Positions 15,993-25,996 are shown, numbered from the stretch's first letter. The stretch is DNA of 64,000 nucleotides from Flavobacterium sp. N502540 (GCF_025947365.1 NZ_CP110012.1:682001-746000), one strand, 5' to 3'. Translations and numbers: made by a program. The notes: generated by a model not told the origin, from the letters alone.

Positions 15993-17126
15993 TTATAGTC
16001 GGAGTTGTAACTGAAGCAAAAACAAGTTGTCATTATAAAATGAGGTGTCGGGAATATTTTTGTCAAAACGATCAATTTCAAATCCCAATTCTATTCGTCC
16101 CGTATAAGCTTTCCCAAACTCAAGACTCAACATAGGCGTATACGTCTGACGTACATTTGAATTGACTTTGTAATTATTGTCAAATGATTCAAAACGACAA
16201 GACAGTTCCAGTGAAGTTAATTTTTTATAATCGACCAAATATCGCAAATTGGGTAAGAAGTAAATTCCCCGCATTTGATAATCGTCAACATTTGACGTTC
16301 TGGCATCTGCAGGTAATGAAAAATACAAATTATGATTGGTCCCCTGCTTGTATTCAATCTGCAAATCAAAAGTCAGCCTGTCGGTAAGCTTAAAATCACT
16401 GGTAATATCAATCCCTAAAGCGAAAACTTTCTGATTGGATCTTTTCCCGATTCCGCCATTTAGACCCAGATTGATCTTGTGTTCTTTAGACAGACCAAAA
16501 CCCCATCTGGTCGTGTACAATTTTCCGTTATCGTTATCCATTTCCTGATTTTTCCCATTACCATTTAAAACAGAAACGGCATAGTTAACAGGAATCTTTC
16601 CAATATCGAAAGCTCCCGTTGCCGAAGCTCCAATTTGAAAACTTGTCCATCCGTTTTTACCAAATTCATAGTACTGATTGGAAAAATCAAATGACTTTAT
16701 AATATCAACAGGCACCAGCTCTTCTATACCAAAAGCAGGACGGAACTGCCCTCCTGTCAAGGCTAAATATTTACTAAAAGTATATTTTCCGTAAGCATTT
16801 TCAAGAACTTTAGATTTGGGATCAGATTTAAAATCGGCAAGATTTACCAGAATTACGACTTCTGTGGCTTCGCTTAATTTGGTATTGAGTCCAACACGCA
16901 TTCTTTTAATATCAAAGGAGCTTTGTGTTACTTGACCTGTAGAATGATGAGCTCCCAAAACATCAACATTTTTACCGGTACTTTCCAAATAACGCGCTTG
17001 AAAAAGCCCTTTTAACTGAAATTGTGGGTATTTAACATCACTTTCCTTATCAGCGGCTGTTTGCGCATTCATAAAAAATGACATTATAAAGAAAAAAATA
17101 ATTTTTAGTAGTAGAGTTTTATTCAT
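15993..17126 (-). CDS. Outer membrane porin, phosphate-selective O/P type
   Basis: 377 residues with a signal peptide ending near FFMNAQT and many alternating beta strands up to a C-terminal aromatic/Leu-rich strand (LFLLQLQLRL). Motifs such as FDIKRMRVGLNTKLS and GGQFRPAFGIEEL are typical of OprO/OprP-like porins. It probably forms an anion channel. It is upstream of and cotranscribed with the DASS symporter, which suggests both handle one carboxylate or oxyanion. Confidence 0.8.
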   Translation of the reverse strand: MNKTLLLKIIFFFIMSFFMNAQTAADKESDVKYPQFQLKGLFQARYLESTGKNVDVLGAHHSTGQVTQSSFDIKRMRVGLNTKLSEATEVVILVNLADFKSDPKSKVLENAYGKYTFSKYLALTGGQFRPAFGIEELVPVDIIKSFDFSNQYYEFGKNGWTSFQIGASATGAFDIGKIPVNYAVSVLNGNGKNQEMDNDNGKLYTTRWGFGLSKEHKINLGLNGGIGKRSNQKVFALGIDITSDFKLTDRLTFDLQIEYKQGTNHNLYFSLPADARTSNVDDYQMRGIYFLPNLRYLVDYKKLTSLELSCRFESFDNNYKVNSNVRQTYTPMLSLEFGKAYTGRIELGFEIDRFDKNIPDTSFYNDNLFLLQLQLRL

Positions 17127-17170
17127 AAATGCTGTAAATCAGAAATTAGTCTAATATTTATAATTTAACC

Positions 17171-18319
17171 TTACCTTCTATTGGCACCAGAACCACGATT
17201 GGAATTTGGTGGCGCTGCTATACTTCTATTACCTGCCGGTCGGGTCGCAGGACGTGTTACCGGCCGGGTCGTTGATCTTGTAGTTGGATTTGTAGGCCGA
17301 TTCACTGGCTGAGATGGTCTCGTCACTGGTCGGGTTGATGGATTTGTTGGGGTCACCGGCCGCGTTGTTGGTCTCGTCGTTGAGGGATTTGTCGGACGTG
17401 TTACCGGTCTTGTTGACGGATTGACGGGACGGGTGGTAACGGGTCTCGTTGGTCTTGTATTGGTAACCGGAGCAGGTCTCTTATAATCCCTTCCGTTGTA
17501 AGTTGTATTGTAACGGCCGCTGCTTCTATAATCTCGAACCACAGCCGATGAATTTCTTCTGGTTGTATAATTATTATAATAGCGCTGGTTTCTTATATTG
17601 ACAGTTCTTCTATAATAAGGATTTCCATAGTAATGCCTATGATATCCCCAATAATCATGATAATAAACCGGGCGCCACGGACGCCAATAAGGAGGATAAT
17701 ATCCCCAATACCATGGAGATCGGTACACTACATATACTGGAGAAAACAAATACAATACTACCGGCCACACGTTTATGTTTGTTGTCACATAACCCGGATT
17801 ACCGGCTGTTGTATTATAATTATTGACTGTGTTATTATTTACAATTACAGGAGCATCTCCTTTATATCCGGGATTAGGTGTTCCGGCTGTAGTGTCTGAA
17901 GGTTCTACAATATAATTTTTGCCGTACAAATCCTTATCTCCTATGATCTGAACATGTACATTATTCTTTTTATCTTTATCTACCTCAATAACAGCAACGT
18001 CCTGCTTCTCTGTGCTGTTTACTGCTACCTGAAGTACAATCACATGTGTATTCCCTTTCTTTTGACTTTCGATTTCGATATAATCAATCTCGCCGTCATT
18101 ATTCAAGTCCAGATTATTTACCTTACTATCCTGTTCATTTAAGACTTTTTCAAATTCTTCTAAAGTTTTTGATTTCTGAAAAACATCCAAAACAGCGTAC
18201 AAATTAAGATTATCTCCAGGCAAACCCAGAGCAACCGGTTCGTTATCATTTTGTGAAAACAACGGAAAACTAAATAAATGAGTTACCAAAACTGTCAAAA
18301 ACAAAAGACCTCTTTTCAT
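17171..18319 (-). CDS. Secreted protein with EF-hand-like motif and Thr/Arg/Pro-rich tail
   Basis: 382 residues. Signal peptide (1-22), a folded N-domain with an EF-hand-like loop (DLNNDGEIDYIEIE, near 74-87), a Tyr/Trp/Pro-rich middle (about 190-245, rich in WYWGYYPPYW-type sequence), and a tail of about 100 residues built of repeats like TRPVTRPTNPS. The tail is basic and disordered and could bind polymers or the cell surface. No enzyme motif is seen. Length variation in the tail is likely between strains because the DNA is repetitive. The gene is separate from the porin pair. Confidence 0.6.
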   Translation of the reverse strand: MKRGLLFLTVLVTHLFSFPLFSQNDNEPVALGLPGDNLNLYAVLDVFQKSKTLEEFEKVLNEQDSKVNNLDLNNDGEIDYIEIESQKKGNTHVIVLQVAVNSTEKQDVAVIEVDKDKKNNVHVQIIGDKDLYGKNYIVEPSDTTAGTPNPGYKGDAPVIVNNNTVNNYNTTAGNPGYVTTNINVWPVVLYLFSPVYVVYRSPWYWGYYPPYWRPWRPVYYHDYWGYHRHYYGNPYYRRTVNIRNQRYYNNYTTRRNSSAVVRDYRSSGRYNTTYNGRDYKRPAPVTNTRPTRPVTTRPVNPSTRPVTRPTNPSTTRPTTRPVTPTNPSTRPVTRPSQPVNRPTNPTTRSTTRPVTRPATRPAGNRSIAAPPNSNRGSGANRR

Positions 18320-18463
18320 GTTAAAAATAAGTTAATTTGAAAACACATTTACTAAGATATGAAAAAACATACAAACTTCGACACAACATAGTAACTTTCT
18401 GTTAACCAAACATAAAATACTAAAAAAATTTTAATCACTGTTCACTTTTTAATTCCTTCAACC

Positions 18464-18495
18464 TTGATAATGTAAGACTTATATTCTTAACTTTG
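18464..18495 (+). promoter_or_regulatory. Promoter of the efflux operon
   Basis: TTG (18464-18466), 21-base spacer, TAACTTTG (18488-18495): the Bacteroidota housekeeping pattern, about 90 bases before the TolC-like start. Confidence 0.6.
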
Positions 18496-18586
18496 TAATA
18501 ATCGCTCTCTCGATTCCTCCCCATTTCTTGTACTATCTTACAAAACCTGTTTCATGATTTGTCCAATAACAGAAATAAAAAATGTA

Positions 18587-19969
18587 ATGAAAAAACACTT
18601 ACTCCCTTTTCTTGTTTTTCTTTCTTTCCACTCTGTACAAAGTCAGATTGCAGTTTCTTCAACTCTGGAAGAAGCCATTCAGAAGGCTATTGAAAAAAGT
18701 ACTTCTTTAAAAAATAAAGATTTAGATATTGAAAAATTAAATCTTCAGGAGAAAGGCGTCTGGAACAAATACATTCCAACTGTTGAAGCCAGTGCCTTAT
18801 ATTCTTATTTTGATAACAAACTTACAGTCGATCTTCCTACGGCTACCATTCCGATTGTAAACTATCCTTTGTTTGACGGAAAAACCGCTTTTAAAAACTA
18901 CGGCAACATTTTTACAGGAAGTGTCATGGCTAAAACGGTACTATTCAGCGGCATGCAAATCCCAAACGGAGCGAAAGCCATCAAAGAGAAAACGAAAGGA
19001 ACGGTATTTTTAAAAGAAACCGAAAAAGATGCCATCACAAAAGAGGTCATCAACACCTTTGACCAACTGGAACTACTAAAAGTAATAGACAAACTTATTA
19101 AAGAAAGCGAAAACCGACTGGATACGGAAACCAAACGTGTTACAAAAGCAATTGAACAAGGACTTGCCATTCCGTATGACAGGGATAAGATCAAACTAGC
19201 AGCACTGGAACTTTCCTCCAAAAAGATTGAACTGGATGGAAAACGAAAATTAATTTATAAAAAAATTCAATATTTAACCGGTTATTCAATTAGCGAGATA
19301 GATCATGTTCAGTATACCTTAACACCTTATCTGATTACTGACGAGAAATTAAGCACACAAAACAAGCAGGAAATAAAAGCTTTAGAATCTTTCAAATCGG
19401 CTTATGAATATTTATTAAAGAAGGAAAAAGGAACTTACTTACCCACGCTCGGAGCTTTTGGAGGTGTATCCTATTCAAGTTTATTCAACGCCAATGCTAC
19501 GACCCCCATCGTTACAGGAATCAATCAGGCCTTATATTTAGGTCTTAATGAACTGACCATAAGTCAGAACTGGATTGTGGGAGCAGCTATGAAATGGGAA
19601 GTCTTTTCCGGCTTTGAAAGAAAGCACAAAGTACATGAAGCGAAGATTAATATTGAACAGGTACAAAATCAAATTGATGATACGAAAGAAAAACTTGAGC
19701 TTCTTCTTGAAAAAAATCTTGTTGATTATACGGTTCTGACTCAAAAAATAGACATCACTCAGCAACAGGAAAAAGTTGCCAGTAATAATTTGAACCTGGC
19801 TATAAAACAATACAAAGAAGGTCTCATCAACATATCGGAACGACTTGAAGCAGAAAACGATTCTTATAAAGCGGCAGTAAATAAAACCACCACTTTAATT
19901 GAACAGAGACTTGCCGCTATTGAAACCATAATTGCCACTGGCGATCTGTCGAAAAAACTATCCAAATAA
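18587..19969 (+). CDS. TolC-family outer membrane efflux protein
   Basis: 460 residues from ATG 18587, which opens with a clear signal peptide (MKKHLLPFLVFLSF); the earlier ATG 18554 would add 11 residues before it. Two long helical repeats with beta segments between (coiled-coil regions about 130-230 and 355-455) match TolC channels. It forms the outer membrane exit duct of a three-part exporter with the adaptor and permease genes that follow (13 and 3 bases apart). Confidence 0.9.
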   Translation: MKKHLLPFLVFLSFHSVQSQIAVSSTLEEAIQKAIEKSTSLKNKDLDIEKLNLQEKGVWNKYIPTVEASALYSYFDNKLTVDLPTATIPIVNYPLFDGKTAFKNYGNIFTGSVMAKTVLFSGMQIPNGAKAIKEKTKGTVFLKETEKDAITKEVINTFDQLELLKVIDKLIKESENRLDTETKRVTKAIEQGLAIPYDRDKIKLAALELSSKKIELDGKRKLIYKKIQYLTGYSISEIDHVQYTLTPYLITDEKLSTQNKQEIKALESFKSAYEYLLKKEKGTYLPTLGAFGGVSYSSLFNANATTPIVTGINQALYLGLNELTISQNWIVGAAMKWEVFSGFERKHKVHEAKINIEQVQNQIDDTKEKLELLLEKNLVDYTVLTQKIDITQQQEKVASNNLNLAIKQYKEGLINISERLEAENDSYKAAVNKTTTLIEQRLAAIETIIATGDLSKKLSK

Positions 19970-19981
19970 AAGTTTTGTTTT

Positions 19982-20935
19982 ATGAAAAAAGCAATCATTA
20001 GCACCGCAATCATTTTTCTTTTCACAGCCTGTCAAAAGACAGAAAAAGGAAATTTAATTCAGGGAAAAATCGAAAAAGAACAAATTGCCGTTGTGAGTAA
20101 AATTCCGGGCAAGATTTTAAAAATATGGGTCAAAGAAGGCGATTTGGTTCAAAAAGGAGACACGCTCGCTGTTCTGGATATTCCTGAAGTAGACGCTAAA
20201 AAAAGTCAGGCCGAGGGAGCTGTTGTCTCCGCAAAGGCACAATACAAAATGGCTGTAAAAGGAGCCACCGAAAACCAGATCAAGCAATTGGAAGCTAAAA
20301 AAACGGGACTGAAAGAACAATACGAATTTGCACAAAAATCAATCAGACGACTGACCAACATGCTTAAAGATTCTCTCATATCTCAGCAAACTTACGATGA
20401 AACTTTCGCCAAATATCAAGGCGCACAAGCACAATACAACGCTGTTATTGCAGAATTAGACGACGCTAAAAAAGGAGCCCGAATCGAACAGCAAACTATG
20501 GCACTTGGACAACAGGATCGTGCGCTTGGAGCGTTGCAAGAAGTAGAAACCGCCAACAAGGAACGCTACATCATTGCTCCTCAAAATATGAGTATCGAAA
20601 CCATCACCCTAAATCTTGGCGAACTGGCCCTACCCGGTTATACTTTATTTAATGGTTATATCGACAACAGTATCTATTTTCGCTTTACGATTCCTGAAAA
20701 TCAATTGGGCGAATTTAAAAAAGGACAGGAAATTACCGTTCATGTTCCCTATAAAAAAGAAAACATTAAGGGAAGAATCTCAACGATAAAACAACTGGGA
20801 GCCTACGGAAATATTGCTACGGCCTATCCTGATTATGAAATGCAGGAAAGCTTGTTTGAAATAAAAATAACACCTGTTAATATAGAGCAAACCAAGGATC
20901 TGATTACGAAAACAACTGTCACCTTATCTCATTAA
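19982..20935 (+). CDS. HlyD-family periplasmic adaptor, lipoprotein
   Basis: 317 residues. Lipoprotein signal with lipobox FTAC (Cys at about 17), a split lipoyl domain (KIPGKILKIWVKEGDLVQKGDTLAVLD, and the return half after ERYIIAPQN), an alpha hairpin between (about 70-180) and a beta barrel. It joins the ABC-2 permease in the inner membrane to the TolC channel. It resembles the adaptors of YhiI/YbhG type exporters. The second gene of the operon. Confidence 0.9.
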   Translation: MKKAIISTAIIFLFTACQKTEKGNLIQGKIEKEQIAVVSKIPGKILKIWVKEGDLVQKGDTLAVLDIPEVDAKKSQAEGAVVSAKAQYKMAVKGATENQIKQLEAKKTGLKEQYEFAQKSIRRLTNMLKDSLISQQTYDETFAKYQGAQAQYNAVIAELDDAKKGARIEQQTMALGQQDRALGALQEVETANKERYIIAPQNMSIETITLNLGELALPGYTLFNGYIDNSIYFRFTIPENQLGEFKKGQEITVHVPYKKENIKGRISTIKQLGAYGNIATAYPDYEMQESLFEIKITPVNIEQTKDLITKTTVTLSH

Positions 20936-20937
20936 CT

Positions 20938-22095
20938 ATGCAAAATTTCTTTTCATTGCTTAAACGGGAATTTCAATTGTTCTGGAAAAACAAAGTCCTG
21001 AGAATCCTTTTTATCGGTGCACCTATTTTATACGGTGTTTTATTAGGCTACGTTTACGGAAAAGGCAAAGTTACCGACTTACCCATTCTTGTAGTCGATC
21101 AGGACCGTTCTGAGCTAAGCTCAAAAGCCATTCAGATGTTTGAGGACAACGAAGTACTATCCGTCTCATCTATTTTATACGACCAGAACAATCTTTCTAA
21201 ACTTGCCATACAAAAAGATGCCACTTGTGTGGTTATCATTCCGAAAGATTTTGAGAAAATGACTCTCACCAAAAAATATCCTGAAATTACGACTATCGTT
21301 AACACCTCTAATGTACTCACTGCTAACTATGCCTCAACAGCCATACAAATTTGTCTGGGCACTTTAAAGGCCGGCGTTCAAATCGAAACCTTAAGAAAAC
21401 AAGGAGTTCCGGAAAACTTGCTTGCCTCACAATACGAACCCTTCAAAACTACGTTTATCAAAAAGTACAACCGAAGTACTAATTATATGTATTTTCTTTG
21501 GCCAGGGGTTTTGGCGACTGTTCTTCAACAGGTTTTACTATTAGGACTGGCGCTTTCATTTGCATCAGAATTTGAAAACGGAACTTTTAAAGACCTCGTA
21601 AAAAAATGCCCTTCTCTTCTGAAAATGCTGGCAGTAAAAATAATCCCCTATCTGATCATGAGCTTTGGAATCTGGATCATTTACTGGCTCTTCACGTTGT
21701 GGTTCCGACTGCCATTTTACGAAAACTTAGCGCCTCTTACTTTTATTGCCGGTTTTTTTGTACTGGCGGCTTCTTTCATCGGAATTCTGGTCAGCATCGT
21801 AGTTCCGAATCAGTTAAAAGCAACCGAGATTTTAATGGTAATAGCCACACCAAGCTTTATCCTAAGCGGTTTTACCTGGCCCTTAAGTCAGATGCCACAG
21901 ACTGTACAAGCCATTGCCAATGTAATTCCACTCACCCATTTTTTAAAAGCTTTCAGAATATTAATTATAGAGAACGGTACATTTTCACAAACCACAGCCT
22001 CTATCCGCAACATGATCATCATTGGACTCGTGTGTGCCATAGCCGCCTACATTGCCTTATACTTTAAAAAGAAAGAAGCACTTAAAGAAATTTAA
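20938..22095 (+). CDS. ABC-2 type transporter permease
   Basis: 385 residues: one N-terminal membrane segment (about 22-40), a large periplasmic domain (about 45-175), then five membrane segments, the layout of ABC-2 exporters such as YhhJ/YbhR. No ATP-binding subunit is encoded in this operon, so an ATPase from elsewhere must power it or the permease acts with another partner. Likely drug, lipid or toxin export. Starts two bases after the adaptor stop. Confidence 0.88.
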   Translation: MQNFFSLLKREFQLFWKNKVLRILFIGAPILYGVLLGYVYGKGKVTDLPILVVDQDRSELSSKAIQMFEDNEVLSVSSILYDQNNLSKLAIQKDATCVVIIPKDFEKMTLTKKYPEITTIVNTSNVLTANYASTAIQICLGTLKAGVQIETLRKQGVPENLLASQYEPFKTTFIKKYNRSTNYMYFLWPGVLATVLQQVLLLGLALSFASEFENGTFKDLVKKCPSLLKMLAVKIIPYLIMSFGIWIIYWLFTLWFRLPFYENLAPLTFIAGFFVLAASFIGILVSIVVPNQLKATEILMVIATPSFILSGFTWPLSQMPQTVQAIANVIPLTHFLKAFRILIIENGTFSQTTASIRNMIIIGLVCAIAAYIALYFKKKEALKEI

Positions 22096-22116
22096 TTCCT
22101 TTACTACGAGACATAA

Positions 22117-22152
22117 AAAAAGCACAGAAATTTAATCTCTGTGCTTTTGTAT
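22117..22152. terminator. Bidirectional terminator
   Basis: AAAAGCACAGA (22117-22127) pairs with TCTGTGCTTTT (22138-22148). It lies between the convergent permease and ABC-F genes and can serve both. Confidence 0.85.
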
Positions 22153-22170
22153 CTTAAGAGTAAACGAAAA

Positions 22171-23805
22171 TTACTTTTCGATTTCTCGCATAGAATCCAT
22201 TTTCTTATGTGCCAGGAATCCTGCAACATCTTCAAAGTGTTCTTTTACACGTTTGTTTCCAAATTCAAACACTTTAGTCGCTAAGCCATCTAAGAAATCA
22301 CGGTCGTGAGAAACCAAAATTAAAGTTCCGTCGAAATCACGTAAGGCATCTTTAATAATATCTTTGGTTTTCATGTCCAGGTGATTCGAAGGCTCATCCA
22401 GAATCAATAAGTTTACAGGCTCTAACAATAGTTTTATCATTGCCAAACGAGTTTTTTCTCCTCCTGAAAGCACTTTTACCTTTTTGGTAATATCATCTCC
22501 TTGGAACATAAACGCTCCCAGAATATTTTTAATCTGAGTACGAATATCTCCTACTGCAATAGCATCAATCGTTTCAAAAATTGTAGCATTCTCATCTAGT
22601 AATGATGCTTGGTTTTGTGCAAAATATCCAATTTGTGCATTATGTCCAATCTCAACACTTCCGGAATCAACGCCAATTTCTTTCATGATCGCTTTGATCA
22701 TGGTCGATTTTCCTTCTCCATTTTTCCCCACAAAAGCTACTTTCTGACCGCGTTCGATTACAACATTAGCATCTCTAAACACCACATGGTCTCCGTAAGC
22801 CTTAGACATTTCTTTTACAATAACAGGGTATTGCCCGGAACGTGCCGCTGGCGGGAATTTCAAACGCAATGCAGAAGTATCTACTTCATCAACCTGAACA
22901 ATTTCAAGCTTCTCCAGCATTTTTACACGAGACTGAACGGCGTCAGTTTTTGAGAATGTTCCTTTAAAACGATCAATAAAAGCTCTGTTATCAGCAATCA
23001 TTTTTTGCTGCTCATCGTATGCTTTTTGTTGGTGTATACGACGGTCTTTTCTCAATTCTAAATAATGAGAATATTTTGCTTTGTAATCGTAAATCCTTCC
23101 CATGGTTACCTCAATAGTACGATTCGTAATATTATCTACGAATGCTCTATCGTGCGAAATCACAACTACTGCTTTTGCCGAATTAACCAAAAACTCTTCC
23201 AACCATTGAATACTTTCAATATCCATGTGATTGGTTGGCTCATCCAATAAAATCAAATCCGGTTTTTGAAGAAGAATTTTAGCCAATTCGATACGCATTC
23301 TCCATCCTCCTGAAAATTCAGAAGTCTGACGAGTAAAATCTTCGCGCTCAAAACCTAAACCTGTTAATATTTTTTCAACTTCGGCTTCGTAGTTTACTTC
23401 TTCGATCGCATAGTATTTCTCACTTAAATCTGAAACTCTCTCGATTAGTTTCATGTAAGCATCACTTTCATAATCGGTACGAACCGTTAATTGCTCGTTG
23501 ATTTCATCGATTTCAGCTTTCATTTTAAAAATTTCTCCAAAAGCCTTAGAAGCTTCTTCCATTACAGTCGAACCATCTTTTGTTAACAAATGCTGAGGCA
23601 AATAAGCCACAACGGCATCTTTCGGAGTTGAAACACTTCCGGTAGAAGGCTTACTTTGACCGGCAATTATTTTTAAAAGTGTCGATTTTCCCGCACCATT
23701 TTTACCCATAAGGGCAATTTTATCATTTTCATTGATAGCAAAAGAAACATCGCTAAATAATGTAGTTCCACCAAACTGAACCGAAATATCGTTAACTGTA
23801 ATCAT
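22171..23805 (-). CDS. ABC-F family ATPase
   Basis: 544 residues, no membrane segments. Two ATP-binding cassettes: Walker A GKNGAGKST (34-42) with signature FSGGWRMRIELAK, and a second Walker A GKNGEGKST with signature LSGGEKTRLAMIK. They are joined by a charged linker (KDRRIHQQKAYDEQQKM region), the P-site tRNA interaction motif area. ABC-F proteins act on the ribosome, resolving stalled complexes or protecting against antibiotics. It resembles the YbiT/Uup housekeeping types; antibiotic resistance cannot be inferred. Confidence 0.9.
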   Translation of the reverse strand: MITVNDISVQFGGTTLFSDVSFAINENDKIALMGKNGAGKSTLLKIIAGQSKPSTGSVSTPKDAVVAYLPQHLLTKDGSTVMEEASKAFGEIFKMKAEIDEINEQLTVRTDYESDAYMKLIERVSDLSEKYYAIEEVNYEAEVEKILTGLGFEREDFTRQTSEFSGGWRMRIELAKILLQKPDLILLDEPTNHMDIESIQWLEEFLVNSAKAVVVISHDRAFVDNITNRTIEVTMGRIYDYKAKYSHYLELRKDRRIHQQKAYDEQQKMIADNRAFIDRFKGTFSKTDAVQSRVKMLEKLEIVQVDEVDTSALRLKFPPAARSGQYPVIVKEMSKAYGDHVVFRDANVVIERGQKVAFVGKNGEGKSTMIKAIMKEIGVDSGSVEIGHNAQIGYFAQNQASLLDENATIFETIDAIAVGDIRTQIKNILGAFMFQGDDITKKVKVLSGGEKTRLAMIKLLLEPVNLLILDEPSNHLDMKTKDIIKDALRDFDGTLILVSHDRDFLDGLATKVFEFGNKRVKEHFEDVAGFLAHKKMDSMREIEK

Positions 23806-23876
23806 TATCTTCTGTGAATTTATTTAATCGGTTAATCGTTTATTTGATAACCCATTTTTTTCGTGGTGCAAAGATA

Positions 23877-24050
23877 GATTAATTAGATAATTAGGCAATG
23901 TGATAATTAGAAAATGAGATAATTAGTCAATTAGATAATTTTTGAAATGCAAATTTTATCTTTAAAAAACGAGAGCCGTTATTTGCTTACGCAAATAACG
24001 GCTCTTCAAATTATCTCATTATCTGATTGCCTAATTATCTAATTTAATCT
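23877..24050. repeat. Nested inverted repeat with terminator core
   Basis: The arms 23877-23942 and 24008-24050 are imperfect reverse complements built from the word AATTAGATAATTAG/CTAATTATCTAATT. Between them is a perfect 15-bp stem (23972-23986 with 23991-24005, loop TTAC) with a T run on the minus strand, the terminator of the GlmU-like gene. Confidence 0.8.
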
Positions 24051-25219
24051 TTCCTCCATTTTTTAGTTTCTTCAAAAATGTGTTCTAAGATTGCAGCTTC
24101 TGTTTCGTCAAATTCAATATTTCGACGCCCCATAACTAATTTCGCTGTTTCAAAAGCTTTTTTGGTCACATAAGTTGTAAAACCGGCTGCCCCACCCCAA
24201 GAAAAACTTGGAACAAAATTGCGTGGAAAACCGCTTCCGAAGATATTAGCACTTACTCCAACTACTGTTCCGGTGTTGAACATGGTATTGATTCCACATT
24301 TACTGTGATCTCCCATCATTAAACCACAAAACTGAAGTCCGGTTTTAGCAAACCCTTCGGTTTCGTAGCTCCATAGTTTCACTTCTTCGTAATTGTTCTT
24401 CAGGTTCGAATTGTTGCTGTCGGCACCAATATTACACCATTCACCTAAAACAGAATCCCCTAAAAACCCATCATGGCCTTTGTTTGAATTTGCAAAAAGC
24501 ACTGAGTTCTTAACTTCTCCGCCAATTCTCGATCCCGGACCTACTGTTGTAGCTCCGTAAACTTTGGCGTTTAGTTTCACCTGTGCATTCTCGCATAAAG
24601 CAAAAGGTCCGCGAATTACAGTCCCTTCCATAATCTCTGCATTCTTACCTATATATATTGGCCCATTAGAAGCATTCAGTGTTACGAACTCTAATTTTGC
24701 ACCTTCTTCCAGAAATATATTTTCAGGAGCAATAACATTTACACTTTTTGGGATCGGCTGCGATTTTCTGTCTTCGGTCAAATACTGAAAATCTTCACGG
24801 ATCGCGGCATCATTTTTAGAAAAAATATCCCAGGTATGTTCTACGGTCAGACAAGCGTCATTGTATGGAATGATTTCATAGGAATCAAAATCAACTTCTT
24901 CCTGATTTTCATTCGTAAAAAAAGCAATTACATCATCCCCTTTAAAAATAGCCTGATTAGCCTTTAAATCTGAAACCATCTCCGCAAGTGTATCATTTGG
25001 TAAATACGCTGCATTGATCATTACATTCTCTTCCATTTCTACCATCGGAAATTTTTGCGATAAATAATCTTCGGTAATGGTAGTTATAGTCGAACCTAGA
25101 CGTGCTTCCCATTTCTGGCGAATCGTCATAATTCCAATTAATATGTCAGCAACAGGTCTTGTAAAAGTAAAAGGTAATAATGCATTCCGGACGGGACCGT
25201 CAAAAAGAATGTAATTCAT
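24044..25219 (-). CDS. GlmU-family sugar nucleotidyltransferase-like protein
   Basis: 391 residues. The N-terminal part (1-140) looks like a shortened nucleotidyltransferase domain (FDGPVRNALLPFTFTRPVADI), and residues about 170-360 form a left-handed beta helix with hexapeptide repeats (for example IYIGKNAEIMEGTVIRG). This is the Bacteroidota GlmU-like family, thought to act on UDP-sugars, but it is not a full-length GlmU. The reaction has not been proven for this family. It is a single gene. Confidence 0.75.
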   Translation of the reverse strand: MNYILFDGPVRNALLPFTFTRPVADILIGIMTIRQKWEARLGSTITTITEDYLSQKFPMVEMEENVMINAAYLPNDTLAEMVSDLKANQAIFKGDDVIAFFTNENQEEVDFDSYEIIPYNDACLTVEHTWDIFSKNDAAIREDFQYLTEDRKSQPIPKSVNVIAPENIFLEEGAKLEFVTLNASNGPIYIGKNAEIMEGTVIRGPFALCENAQVKLNAKVYGATTVGPGSRIGGEVKNSVLFANSNKGHDGFLGDSVLGEWCNIGADSNNSNLKNNYEEVKLWSYETEGFAKTGLQFCGLMMGDHSKCGINTMFNTGTVVGVSANIFGSGFPRNFVPSFSWGGAAGFTTYVTKKAFETAKLVMGRRNIEFDETEAAILEHIFEETKKWRKD

Positions 25220-25319
25220 AAATAATTAAATTTGATACTTGTTAAAATCTTGATTTGGTTATCGGGATCAAAGTTACAATTATTTTATTTGTGTCATTTG
25301 TACTGTAACAGATATAGTA

Positions 25320-25440
25320 CATTTTTTTTTAACCGCTAAGTGCGCTAAAATTTTACGCAAAGTTCGCCAAGTTTTTTTTGCAGGTATGCCTTTTTAAAGG
25401 GATAAAGCTCGCAAAGCTTTGTAAACAGAGGCTTTATATA
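25320..25440. repeat. Degenerate intergenic repeat words
   Basis: Words such as CCGCTAAGTGCGCTAAA, TTTACGCAAAGTTCGCCAAG and CTCGCAAAGCTTTG occur here in both orientations and can fold imperfectly. No gene is seen. Confidence 0.4.
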
Positions 25441-25469
25441 AAACCTTGTACTTGTTTCTATTAAATAAA

Positions 25470-25497
25470 AAAAGCCTCCCGAATGGAAGGCTTTTGT
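25470..25497 (-). terminator. Terminator of the L31 gene
   Basis: AAAAGCCTCC (25470-25479) pairs with GGAAGGCTTTT (25485-25495) with one bulge; the minus-strand transcript ends in a T run. Confidence 0.75.
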
Positions 25498-25514
25498 ATA
25501 ATTTTAAACCGCTA

Positions 25515-25769
25515 TTATTTTTTAGCGTGTTTTGCATATTTAGTTTTGAATTTATCAATACGTCCTGCAGTATCGATAAGTTTAGATTTACCAGTATAAA
25601 ATGGGTGAGATGTTCTAGAAATCTCCATTTTTACAACTGGATACTCAACTCCGTCAACTTCAATTGTTTCTTTTGTATCTGCAGTAGATTTAGTGATAAA
25701 AACTTCGTCATTTGACATGTCTTTAAATGCAACTAATCTGTAATTTTCTGGGTGAATTCCTTTTTTCAT
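25515..25769 (-). CDS. rpmE2: 50S ribosomal protein L31, type B
   Basis: 84 residues, beginning [19 protein letters not shown] and containing [23 protein letters not shown]. It lacks the four zinc-binding Cys of the type A form, so this is the zinc-independent type B protein. It is the normal L31 of Flavobacteria rather than a zinc-starvation spare, as far as can be judged from one window. Confidence 0.95.
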   Translation of the reverse strand: MKKGIHPENYRLVAFKDMSNDEVFITKSTADTKETIEVDGVEYPVVKMEISRTSHPFYTGKSKLIDTAGRIDKFKTKYAKHAKK

Positions 25770-25996
25770 CTTTTTATTTTATTTATTGTTTAGAGCATTT
25801 TTATTTTGAAGCTTTTCCATGGTTAGAAAAAGGTGTAAACAACACTACTCTTTTTTTGTTTAAAACTTTTAATTATTTTTAAGTGCGCAAATTTACAACT
25901 TTTTTCGAATTAACAAATCTTTTAATCAATATTTTTAACGAGTCGGCGATTTGCATTAAAATTTTTAATATCTATCTGGTGTGTACTCGTAATTAC

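Noticed and set aside
17633..17899. An 88-residue plus-strand ORF inside the Pro/Arg-rich secreted protein gene
   Set aside because: It is a shadow of the low-complexity Tyr/Trp-rich minus-strand gene with no own signals.
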